Program-made: the position numbers and the translations under genes
NCBI GenBank assembly: GCA_946184165.1
Contig: CAMHEN010000005.1
Location: forward strand, 1-49,282
Direction: 5' to 3'
DNA length: 49,282 bases
DNA from: an uncultured Clostridia bacterium
Lineage (GTDB): Bacteria > Bacillota > Clostridia > Oscillospirales > Oscillospiraceae
Notes under the pieces: generated by a model
Told to the model about the DNA's origin: nothing
Seen by the model: only the letters and a program-made list of their open reading frames with translations
Database searches by the model: none
In this document: positions 16,543 through 23,738 of the stretch, in pieces
Numbering within the stretch: the stretch's first letter is position 1
How the letters are laid out: every line of letters starts with the position of its first letter

Positions 16543-16600
16543 GGTGTTCCTTTTCTTGTTTGTTTTTTTCGTATTATTTCCGTAACATTTTCTTCTTGAT

Positions 16601-16630
16601 GATATAATAACAGTTTTACCACACAGTCAA
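16601..16630 (-). promoter_or_regulatory. promoter of the pectin importer operon
   Basis: On the minus strand the -35 is TTGACT (16630-16625, 5 of 6 consensus), then an 18-nt spacer and TATATC (16606-16601). The predicted leader is about 50-60 nt before the ATG at 16542. An operator-like dyad sits right next to the -35. Confidence 0.65.
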
Positions 16631-16652
16631 CATGTTCAAATCGGAGAACATG
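16631..16652. promoter_or_regulatory. operator-like dyad in the divergent importer/pectinesterase region
   Basis: CATGTTC-N8-GAACATG is a perfect 7-bp inverted repeat that abuts the -35 box of the importer promoter. It overlaps a second palindrome, ACATGCATGT (16648-16657), towards the pectinesterase side. The position suits an activator or repressor that controls one or both divergent transcripts. It does not resemble the dyads at 4642-4703. Confidence 0.5.
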
Positions 16653-16706
16653 CATGTCAAAAACGGTGGCATCTGCGGAAACCCTTTGCCCTGCCGTTTT
16701 GCCCTA

Positions 16707-16715
16707 TGTTATAAT
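16707..16715 (+). promoter_or_regulatory. extended -10 promoter of the pectinesterase gene
   Basis: TGTTATAAT is a perfect extended -10 element; no good -35 lies upstream, which fits activator-dependent or extended -10 transcription. The leader would be about 80 nt to the ATG at 16804. Confidence 0.55.
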
Positions 16716-16803
16716 TTCAGCCGAGACAAAATCCGACCGCGGCGCTCCTTGTTCGGCCGATCCTGTACATGGCAAAAACGGAGCCGCGAGAAAGAGGAAA
16801 ATC

Positions 16804-17661
16804 ATGCGGGAAATCCATGTCAGGCCGGGAGAGGATCTGCAGGCCGTCTTTGACCGGGCGGAGCCCGGCAGCGTCGTCCGTCTTGCGGCGGGCGTCTACC
16901 GCCAGAAGCTCATGCTGCAAACGCCGAAGCTCACGATCACCGGCGATGGGGCAGACAGGACCGTCCTCATCAACGGCGACTATGCCAGGAAGCTGGATGA
17001 ACAGGGCCGGGAGTACAACACCTTCAGGACCTGGACGCTCGCCGTCTGTGCGGACGATGTGACCATGCGCGGCCTGTCGGTTGTGAACGACGCCCTCGAG
17101 CCCGCCGAGAAGGGGCAGGAGGTAGCGCTGAGCGTGTACGGAGACCGGTTTTCCATGGAGGACTGCGTACTCCGTTCAACCCAGGACACGCTCTTTCTCG
17201 GCCCCCTGCCGGACGATCTGATCGTCCGCTATGACGGATTCCTGCCCGATGCGCTGCGTCAGGCCCGGCGCCTCACCCAGCGCTTCGAGCGCTGCCGGAT
17301 CGAGGGCTCGGTCGATTTCATTTTCGGCTGCGGAGAGGCTGCTTTTACCGACTGCGAGATCGTCTCCGTCTTTGACGGGAGAGGGATCGGCTTCGCGGCG
17401 GCGCCCGCCCATGAGCTGCGGCAGGAGGAGGGTTTTCTTTTCCGCGGCTGCCGCTTCACCGCCGGAGAGGGCGTTGCGGACGGGACCGTCTTTCTTGCGC
17501 GCCCCTGGCGGGACTACGGTCTCTGCCGCTTTGAACACTGCAGCTACGGCGCGCACATCAAAGCGGCAGGCTTTGATCCCTGGCGAGATTCCGGCAGGGA
17601 CCGCACAGCCAGGTTTTATGAGACCCCGGCCGTTCCCGGCAGAGTCGCCTGGGTGCGTTAA
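16804..17661 (+). CDS. pectin methylesterase (CE8), cytoplasmic
   Basis: Pectinesterase of 285 residues that removes methyl esters from homogalacturonan. Motifs in order are STQDTLFLG (oxyanion Gln), GSVDFIFGCGEAAFTDCEI (second catalytic Asp with FIFG) and LARPWRDYG (substrate-binding Arg and Trp). It is close to the minimal catalytic-domain length and has no signal peptide, so it should work on imported methylated oligomers. The frame is open from 16654, but the ATG at 16804 follows AGAGGA at proper distance and begins right at the beta-helix (MREIHVRPGEDLQAVFD), so it is chosen. It is divergent from the importer operon and ends 4 nt inside the convergent isomerase gene. Confidence 0.92.
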   Translation: MREIHVRPGEDLQAVFDRAEPGSVVRLAAGVYRQKLMLQTPKLTITGDGADRTVLINGDYARKLDEQGREYNTFRTWTLAVCADDVTMRGLSVVNDALEPAEKGQEVALSVYGDRFSMEDCVLRSTQDTLFLGPLPDDLIVRYDGFLPDALRQARRLTQRFERCRIEGSVDFIFGCGEAAFTDCEIVSVFDGRGIGFAAAPAHELRQEEGFLFRGCRFTAGEGVADGTVFLARPWRDYGLCRFEHCSYGAHIKAAGFDPWRDSGRDRTARFYETPAVPGRVAWVR

Positions 17662-18512
17662 ATCTTCTGATACAGGTTTTCGAGAAACTCGCGGGACCGG
17701 ACGGCGTTTTCGTTTGTGGTGTTCTCCAGGCTCGCCTGGATGAACGGCTTTCTGGCTTTGAGGAAACGGAGTATCCCGGTATAGTCCATCTCTCCCGTTC
17801 CCGCCGCGACACTTACGAGCCTGCCGTCCGTACGCACAAAGTCCTTGAGATGGACCATGGCGATATAGTCGCAGAGCTTTTCCATGGCGTCGCCGAACAC
17901 GCGCTCCCGATCGTCCGCATTCTCCATGCAGAGGAGGTTCACAGGGTCGAAGATGATGCGCAGGCTGGGACTCTCCATCCCACGGATCACCTCGAGGGCG
18001 CGGTCGGCATTATAAACGATATGGTTCCACACAGGCTCGATGGCGAGGGTTGTGCCGCAGCGTTCCGCACATTCCAGCACCGGCTCCAGATTCCACATGA
18101 AGGTTCTGAGCGCCTCGCTGCCATGGGTGTTCGCATCGAGCTTATAGGCGGCGTTCGGCGCGCCGGTCTCGGTGCCGACCATGCCGATGCCCGCGAGAGA
18201 GGCCACGCGAAGACTCCCGAAATATCGGCTTTGAAACGCGTTGAGTTTCTCCCTGTCGGGATGGGCCAGATTCAGATAACAGCCGAGAACGGCCACGTCC
18301 AGCTCCTGCTCGTGAAAGACGCGGCGGATATAGGCTGCCAGTCCCTCCGTCAGTGCGGCATAGTCAAAGTCCACGCCTTTGATGCACTTGGAGAGGGCCA
18401 GGTGTACGCAGGTAAATCCCTCCGCATGTGCTTTGGCCGCCCGCGCTTCCAGGGTCTGCTCACTCTCCGCTTCGTTTGCGTTGACATCGTGAAGGCGAAT
18501 TCCCAGCTGCAT
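17658..18512 (-). CDS. sugar phosphate isomerase/epimerase-like TIM-barrel protein
   Basis: Xylose-isomerase-like TIM-barrel protein of 284 residues (AP endonuclease 2-like fold). Expected metal ligands are the Glu in LAIEPVWNHIV, the Asp in IIFDPVNLLC and the His in VHLKDFV, with a final Glu in QASLENTTNE. The ATG at 18512 has AAAGGAG upstream; the open frame to 18692 is rejected. Family members isomerise or epimerise sugars or act on inositol-type compounds; the substrate cannot be assigned here. It may belong to uronate metabolism because it neighbours the pectin genes. Its stop overlaps that of the pectinesterase through a shared TTAA, each strand reading TAA. Confidence 0.85.
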   Translation of the reverse strand: MQLGIRLHDVNANEAESEQTLEARAAKAHAEGFTCVHLALSKCIKGVDFDYAALTEGLAAYIRRVFHEQELDVAVLGCYLNLAHPDREKLNAFQSRYFGSLRVASLAGIGMVGTETGAPNAAYKLDANTHGSEALRTFMWNLEPVLECAERCGTTLAIEPVWNHIVYNADRALEVIRGMESPSLRIIFDPVNLLCMENADDRERVFGDAMEKLCDYIAMVHLKDFVRTDGRLVSVAAGTGEMDYTGILRFLKARKPFIQASLENTTNENAVRSREFLENLYQKI

Positions 18513-18590
18513 TTTGTACTCCTTTACCAATTTTTTCAGGTATTTTTGTCTTCTTTGCACAAATACAGAATCTGTTTTCCAAATACATTT

Positions 18591-18618
18591 ATTATATTTT
18601 ACATGATTTGTCTCTTCA
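18591..18618 (-). promoter_or_regulatory. possible promoter of the isomerase-like gene
   Basis: A perfect TATAAT lies on the minus strand at 18596-18591, with only a weak -35 (CTGAAG) 17 nt upstream. The leader would be about 75 nt. The surrounding 18513-18685 space is AT-rich and holds nothing else visible. Confidence 0.4.
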
Positions 18619-18685
18619 GTAATACCGAAAAGGCAAGATAATCTGCTGCACTTTACTGTTTTTTCAACACCCCGGAGGTGGAAAC

Positions 18686-19522
18686 ATGACAAACGAGAAA
18701 AGAACCAGCACCGGAGAAATCAGCAGGGTCTATGTAGATCGACGGACGAGAGAACCGGGCTACGGGATGCCCTCCCACCACTGCCACCCGTACTTTGAGC
18801 TGTCCTATATCGAACACGGCTCCTGCCGTTTTTTCATTGAAGACGCCATGTACGATCTGCATGACGGCGATTTCCTGCTCATCCCGCCGGAGCTTCTGCA
18901 CACGACGCGCTATCTGTTCGGGACCTGTCTGCGCACGGGGATCTATTTCTGCAGAACGGATCTCGGGGATGAGCTTTTTCCCTTTCTCCCCGGTGGAGAG
19001 GAGTTCCTTGGGGAGGTGCGGATCTTTCAGGCGAGTCCCTCTTCCCGCCGTCAGATCGGACAGCTCATGGAGCGCATGGCCGCCGAGGAACAGAGTTTTG
19101 ATGAACGCTCCCCTCTCCTGCTTTGCTCGCAGCTCCACGAACTGCTTCTGCTGTGCAGCCGTGTCTGCACCGTCCTGACGGACAGCCCCGCCAACATCCA
19201 CACCACCGACCGGCAGGTCCTCCAGGCGGCTCGCTATATCAACGAGCATTTCCGCCAGCAGATCAGCGCCGCGGACATTGCCACCGCCTCCGGCTTCAGC
19301 CCGAACTATCTCAGCCGAAAATTCCGCGAGGCCGCCGGGATCGGCGTCCACGACTATCTGGTGTTCATCCGGCTGCGCAACGCCGCCTTCGAACTGATCA
19401 CCACCGACGACAGCGTGACAGATATCGCCCTGCGAAGCGGCTTTTCCGACAGCAATTATTTTAAGGATGTTTTCAAGAAGAAGTACGGCATCACGCCGCG
19501 GGAATACCGCAAGAACCGCTGA
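18686..19522 (+). CDS. AraC-family transcriptional regulator
   Basis: Regulator of 278 residues with an N-terminal cupin (PSHHCHPYFELSYIEHGSCR, then DGDFLLIPPELLHTT) and a C-terminal AraC domain with both helix-turn-helix units: ISAADIATASGFSPNYLSRK and VTDIALRSGFSDSNYFKDVF, followed by KKYGITPREYRKN. The ATG at 18686 follows CCGGAGG with good spacing. It is divergent from the isomerase-like gene (start 18512) and is followed 23 nt later by a MATE exporter gene, which it may regulate. The N-terminal histidines suit a small sugar or acid ligand; the effector is not identifiable. Confidence 0.92.
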   Translation: MTNEKRTSTGEISRVYVDRRTREPGYGMPSHHCHPYFELSYIEHGSCRFFIEDAMYDLHDGDFLLIPPELLHTTRYLFGTCLRTGIYFCRTDLGDELFPFLPGGEEFLGEVRIFQASPSSRRQIGQLMERMAAEEQSFDERSPLLLCSQLHELLLLCSRVCTVLTDSPANIHTTDRQVLQAARYINEHFRQQISAADIATASGFSPNYLSRKFREAAGIGVHDYLVFIRLRNAAFELITTDDSVTDIALRSGFSDSNYFKDVFKKKYGITPREYRKNR

Positions 19523-19545
19523 AGCGGAAGAATCGAGGCGATAAC

Positions 19546-20931
19546 ATGGCACTTCAAGCAGAGCTGAGCAGCCGTGACCGGCGTTTTCTGGAGATGAGCC
19601 TTCACGCGCCCATGTGGAAGGTCGTGCTCTATGTCGGGACACCTCTTGCGCTGTATCAGGGCCTTGCCATTTTCTTCACCATACTTGATACCATGATGGC
19701 CTCCCATATCAGCAAGGAGTCCGTCTCGGCTGTGGCATATCTTGCGCAGATCAATCTGCTGCTGTCCTCTGCGGGCGGCGGCCTTGCGGTCGGCGCCGGG
19801 ATTCAGATCAGCCGTGCCTACGGAGAGAGGGACTTTCTTCTCGTGCGCAGGCGGGTAAGCAGTCTTTATGCCATCAGCCTCACGACAGGGCTCCTTCTGC
19901 TTGCGCTCATTCTTCCCTTTGCCGGCGGCTTTCTGCGCCTCGCCGGGACGCCGGAAGAGCTCATCACCGTAGGTGAGGCGTATTTCCGTGTACAGCTTTT
20001 CGTGATGGTCGTAAACTTTCTCAACAGCGTCTATATCGCGGTGGAGCGCGCCCGCGGAAACGCAAGGCGCATCTTCCTGCTGAACATTGCGGCCATCCTG
20101 GTAAAGCTCTCGCTGACAGCTTATTTTGTCTATGTGCTGAAAAGCGGACTCGACATGATCGCCGTGGCGTCCCTTCTGTCCGAGCTTGTGCTGTTCGCCT
20201 TTGCGGTGCGCTTCAGTCTCGCGGGGGAAAACGCCTTCAGCTTCTCCTTCCGGGCTATCTCCCTTGACCGCAGAGTCACGCTGCCCATGATCCGCCAGTC
20301 GCTGCCGGTGATCGCGGAGAAAGCCCTTTTTGCATTCGGCAAGACCATCGTCAATTCCATGTGCGCCCTTTACGGCCCGCTGATGGTCGGGGCCATGGGC
20401 GTGTCCAACAACCTGGGCGGCATCACCACAAACCCCCAGAACGGGTATCAGCAGGGCAGCTCCGCCATCATCAGCCAGAACTTTGGGGCCGGCAGCTACC
20501 GCCGCGTCCTCGAGGCCTTCTATGTCACAGCGGCGGTCAACATGCTGCTCGGCGCGCTTATCTCTGGTCTGGAGCTCTGGCAGCTCCGGTTTTTGTCCAG
20601 CCTCTTCGACGGCGGCAGCGAGAGCTTTCGAAATATGATCGCCCTGGTCTATCGCTATGAGGCGCTGGGCGCGGTCCCGCTGGGCTTCAACGCGGCAGTG
20701 ATGGCACTGCTGTACGGGCTCGGCAAGACGCAGCTCACCCTGATTTTGAATTTCTCCCGCGTCTTCGTCTTTCGCATTCCCGTTTTCTGGCTTCTCCAGC
20801 ACTGCACAAATTTCGGCGAGGCCAGCGTCGGAATCGTGATGATGGTCAGCAACATCTCCGTCGCCCTTGCCGCAGGAGCGGCCGCCTTCGCGGTGATCCG
20901 CCGCTTCAAGCGGGAGCATCAGGTCATGTAG
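19546..20931 (+). CDS. MATE family efflux transporter
   Basis: Polytopic exporter of 461 residues with about twelve transmembrane segments in two similar halves, driven by Na+ or H+ in this family. Typical MATE features are PMWKVVLYVGTPLALYQGLA at the start, GAGIQISRAYGERD in the first half and the corresponding GSSAIISQNFGAGSYRR in the second half. GAGG lies about 8 nt before the ATG. It follows the AraC regulator gene closely, so the two are probably one transcript. The substrate is unknown; export of a drug-like compound or metabolite is the family rule. Confidence 0.92.
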   Translation: MALQAELSSRDRRFLEMSLHAPMWKVVLYVGTPLALYQGLAIFFTILDTMMASHISKESVSAVAYLAQINLLLSSAGGGLAVGAGIQISRAYGERDFLLVRRRVSSLYAISLTTGLLLLALILPFAGGFLRLAGTPEELITVGEAYFRVQLFVMVVNFLNSVYIAVERARGNARRIFLLNIAAILVKLSLTAYFVYVLKSGLDMIAVASLLSELVLFAFAVRFSLAGENAFSFSFRAISLDRRVTLPMIRQSLPVIAEKALFAFGKTIVNSMCALYGPLMVGAMGVSNNLGGITTNPQNGYQQGSSAIISQNFGAGSYRRVLEAFYVTAAVNMLLGALISGLELWQLRFLSSLFDGGSESFRNMIALVYRYEALGAVPLGFNAAVMALLYGLGKTQLTLILNFSRVFVFRIPVFWLLQHCTNFGEASVGIVMMVSNISVALAAGAAAFAVIRRFKREHQVM

Positions 20932-20963
20932 TATCCCCGGCGAACCCCTTTCCGAAGAACAAT

Positions 20964-21145
20964 TCATACTAGAACCTCATAAAAACCTTTAATTTCTTAA
21001 AGGTTTTTATAGCACCGTAAGGTGCGTAGAGGTTCTGTATGAGACGCATTTTCAGCGCCTTTGCGCTGAAAATGCCGCGGGAACCGCGGCTTATCTGATT
21101 AAATCTTTTAATCAGATAATAGTATCAGCTTCTGATCAGAAAGTA
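20964..21145. repeat. cluster of nested hairpins between MATE and ugd genes
   Basis: A 14-bp outer stem (TCATAC, one bulge, AGAACCTC at 20964-20978; GAGGTTCT then GTATGA at 21029-21042) encloses a perfect 14-bp hairpin (20979-21010, loop TTTC) and a 5-bp hairpin (21012-21025, loop GTAA), making a three-way junction. Next come a perfect 13-bp hairpin (21046-21075, loop CTTT), CCGCGG-GAA-CCGCGG (21075-21089), another 13-bp stem (21091-21119) and a 12-bp palindrome TTCTGATCAGAA (about 21130-21141). There is no ORF. It lies between convergent genes. It could be a mobile palindromic element or a structured RNA. Confidence 0.7.
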
Positions 21146-21154
21146 TAAAGATAT

Positions 21155-21192
21155 AAAAACGGCGAAATCGTATGTAATTGCGATTTCGCCGT
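21155..21192 (-). terminator. intrinsic terminator of the ugd operon
   Basis: ACGGCGAAATCG (21159-21170) pairs perfectly with CGATTTCGCCGT (21181-21192); on the minus strand the stem is followed by a run of T residues, so it ends the transcript coming from ugd, which stops about 100 nt upstream. It may work in the other direction too. Confidence 0.7.
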
Positions 21193-21292
21193 ACTTTTAT
21201 GTCATATTGTGCCGCCGTATATCAGTTTGCTCTTTCTGTGCGCTGTCGGCTCTGCTCTGTGTTTGTGATTTCTGTTTCCTGCGGCCTCGCAT

Positions 21293-22531
21293 TTAATCCC
21301 TGCGGAAGAGGTCGCGGGTGTATACCTTGTCCTCACTGTCGCGGAGGACGTCGTCGAAGCGATTGGCCAGGATGACGTCCGAGCGCGATTTGAAGGTATC
21401 CAGATCGTTCACGATCTCGGAGCCGAAAAAGGTCTCTCCATCGGCGAGACTGGGCTCATAGATGATGACCCTTGCGCCCTTCGCCTTGATGCGCTTCATG
21501 ACCCCCTGGATGGAGGACTGGCGGAAATTGTCGCTGTTGGCCTTCATCGTGAGTCTGTAGACGCCCACGGTGATATTCTTTTCCCGGCTCGCGTCCCAGC
21601 TGCTGTTGGCCGTGTAATATCCGGCCTTCTCCAGCACTCTGTCGGCTATAAAGTCCTTGCGGGTGCGATTGCTCTCCACAATGGCCTGGATGAGATTCTC
21701 GGGCACATCCTCATAATTTGCGAGGAGCTGCTTGGTATCCTTTGGCAGGCAGTAGCCGCCGTAGCCGAAGGACGGATTGTTGTAATGGCTGCCGATACGC
21801 GGATCAAGGCACACGCCGTCGATGATCTCGCCGGTGTTCAGGTTTTTGATCTCGGCGTAGGTATCGAGTTCATTGAAAAAGGAGACGCGCAGGGCAAGAT
21901 AGGTATTGGCAAAGAGCTTGACTGCCTCCGCCTCCGTAAAGCCCATGTAGCGTACCGGTACATCAGGCTTCTCCGCCCCCTCCAGGAGGAGGCCTGCAAA
22001 CTTCTCAGCCGCCGGTCGCGAGTTCTCGTCGCAGCCCACGATGATGCGGCTCGGGTAGAGATTGTCGTACAGCGCCCGGGATTCCCGCAGAAATTCAGGG
22101 CTGAACAGGATCCGGTCGGTCCCGAATTGTTCCCGGACAGCTCTGGTATAGCCAACCGGGATCGTGCTCTTGATGACCATATACACATCGGGATTGGCCT
22201 TTCTCGTTTCGAGGATGGCGTCCTCCACGGCGCTTGTGTCGAAATAGTTTTTGCGGCTGTCATAATTTGTCGGCGTTGCGATGATGACGAGCTCCGCAGA
22301 AGCATAAGCCGCGGCCTTGTCGGTGGTGACGTGCAGATTCAGCTTCCGCTCCCCTTCCCTGGCCTCACGGAAGAAGCGCTCGATCTCGCTGTCCTGAATG
22401 GGGCTTTCAAAGCGGTTCAGCTTCTCCGCCTTGGACTCCGTGGTGGTGATTGCCGTGACCTCATGGCGCTGGGAGAGCAGCACTGCAAGGCTCAGTCCCA
22501 CATAGCCAACGCCCGCGACCGTAATCTTCAT
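21293..22531 (-). CDS. ugd: UDP-glucose 6-dehydrogenase
   Basis: Nucleotide-sugar dehydrogenase of 412 residues that oxidises UDP-glucose to UDP-glucuronate with two NAD+. It has the N-terminal Rossmann motif [15 protein letters not shown], the central dimer domain and the catalytic Cys in [15 protein letters not shown], matching the short bacterial type (HasB/Ugd-like, about 390-410 residues). The ATG at 22531 follows AAAGGA; a start at 22555 is open but less likely. It lies 50 nt downstream of the epimerase gene, so the pair turns UDP-glucose into UDP-glucuronate and then UDP-galacturonate for surface polysaccharide. Confidence 0.95.
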   Translation of the reverse strand: MKITVAGVGYVGLSLAVLLSQRHEVTAITTTESKAEKLNRFESPIQDSEIERFFREAREGERKLNLHVTTDKAAAYASAELVIIATPTNYDSRKNYFDTSAVEDAILETRKANPDVYMVIKSTIPVGYTRAVREQFGTDRILFSPEFLRESRALYDNLYPSRIIVGCDENSRPAAEKFAGLLLEGAEKPDVPVRYMGFTEAEAVKLFANTYLALRVSFFNELDTYAEIKNLNTGEIIDGVCLDPRIGSHYNNPSFGYGGYCLPKDTKQLLANYEDVPENLIQAIVESNRTRKDFIADRVLEKAGYYTANSSWDASREKNITVGVYRLTMKANSDNFRQSSIQGVMKRIKAKGARVIIYEPSLADGETFFGSEIVNDLDTFKSRSDVILANRFDDVLRDSEDKVYTRDLFRRD

Positions 22532-22581
22532 GACTCTGTATCCTTTCTCCGGCATGCCGCCGGGAGCACGCCGCTTTCTCT

Positions 22582-23649
22582 TCAGCGCTGATAATATGCC
22601 TTATACCATTCGGCGAAGGCCCGCAGGCCCTCGCGTATGCCGATCTTCGGCGTGAAGCCGTAATCCCGCTCCAGAGCCTCGGAATCGGCATAGGTGACGG
22701 GCACGTCCCCCGGCTGCATGCCGACAAGCTCCCGGTGCCCTTCAAAGTCATAGTCCGCGGGCAGGATGCCCGCGCGCACCAGCTCCTCCTGCAGCACGGC
22801 AACATAGTCCAGAAGGTTCACGGGCTGACCGCCGCCGATATTATAGACCGCATAGGGCGGAAGCGGCAGGCCGTCCGGCCCCTTCCCTCTCGGCGGCGCG
22901 CCGCGCATCACGCGGACGATCCCCTCGACGATATCGTCGATATAGGTAAAGTCCCGCTTCATGTCGCCGTAGTTGAAGATCCGGATCGTCTCCCCGGCGG
23001 CGAGCTTTTTGGCGGCGCTGTAATAGAACATGTCCGGCCGCCCCGCGGGGCCGTATACCGTGAAAAAGCGGAGGCCTGTGCACGGGATCTCATAGAGTTT
23101 GGCATAGGCGTGGGCAAGCAGCTCATCGCTTTTCTTGGTCGCGGCATAGAGGGAGACGGGGTTATCGACCTTGTCGTCTGTGGAAAAGGGAACCTTTTTG
23201 TTCCCGCCGTAGACGGAAGAGCTCGAGGCATATACCAGATGCTCCACCGGGTAATGGCGGCACGCCTCGAGGAGATTATAGAAGCCGATGATATTCGACT
23301 CGATATAGGCGTCCGGATGGTCGATGCTGTAGCGGACGCCGGCCTGGGCCGCGAGGTTCACCGCAAGGTCAAAGCGATATTCCTCGAAAAGACGGCCGAT
23401 CAGCGCCTTGTCCCCGATGGAACCGCGAACGAAAATGTGCCTGACATGCGACCCGGCCGCAGTCTTTTCGATCTCCCGCAGGCGCCACTCCTTCAGGCTG
23501 ACCTCATAATAGTCGTTCATATTGTCCAGGGAGACGATGGTCCCCCCGTCCATTTCGCGCAGCAAACGGATCACCAGATAAGCGCCGATAAAGCCCGGCG
23601 CCCCGGTGACGAGGATCGTCTTGCCGTTAAGTTCAACGGGTGTTTTCAT
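22582..23649 (-). CDS. UDP-glucuronate 4-epimerase (NAD-dependent epimerase/dehydratase)
   Basis: Extended short-chain dehydrogenase of 355 residues. Motifs are [13 protein letters not shown] (cofactor loop, with Pro in place of the more usual Ala), [21 protein letters not shown], the catalytic YAATKK, and the C-terminal region [28 protein letters not shown] and DNMNDYY are hallmarks of UDP-glucuronate 4-epimerases of the CapI/LpsL type, rather than GalE. AAAAGGAG precedes the ATG. It is upstream of ugd in the same orientation, which supports synthesis of UDP-galacturonate. Product use is unknown, as no glycosyltransferase is in the same operon. Confidence 0.92.
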   Translation of the reverse strand: MKTPVELNGKTILVTGAPGFIGAYLVIRLLREMDGGTIVSLDNMNDYYEVSLKEWRLREIEKTAAGSHVRHIFVRGSIGDKALIGRLFEEYRFDLAVNLAAQAGVRYSIDHPDAYIESNIIGFYNLLEACRHYPVEHLVYASSSSVYGGNKKVPFSTDDKVDNPVSLYAATKKSDELLAHAYAKLYEIPCTGLRFFTVYGPAGRPDMFYYSAAKKLAAGETIRIFNYGDMKRDFTYIDDIVEGIVRVMRGAPPRGKGPDGLPLPPYAVYNIGGGQPVNLLDYVAVLQEELVRAGILPADYDFEGHRELVGMQPGDVPVTYADSEALERDYGFTPKIGIREGLRAFAEWYKAYYQR

Positions 23650-23677
23650 TGGCTGCTCCTTTTCCGTCTGTTTACGT

Positions 23678-23727
23678 CCGATTGCGAAACGCTCTCATGT
23701 CCCGCCAGGCCGGATCTTCGCAATCGG
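23678..23727. promoter_or_regulatory. long-loop inverted repeat upstream of the epimerase gene
   Basis: CCGATTGCGAA (23678-23688) and TTCGCAATCGG (23717-23727) are perfect 11-bp inverted repeats with a 28-nt loop, in the 89-nt space between the transglutaminase-like gene and the epimerase gene. There is no T-run, so terminator function is doubtful. A related dyad with the same CGATTGCGAA core lies upstream of the XRE gene near 40991-41018. Confidence 0.4.
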
Positions 23728-23738
23728 CAAGGTCTGTT

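Noticed and set aside
18513-18692. 60-residue N-terminal extension of the isomerase-like protein
   Set aside because: The extension is coded by AT-rich promoter sequence; AAAGGAG places the start at 18512, where the TIM barrel begins.
19456-20967. 503-residue minus-strand open frame opposite the MATE gene
   Set aside because: Antisense shadow; the plus strand has clear MATE motifs and a ribosome binding site.
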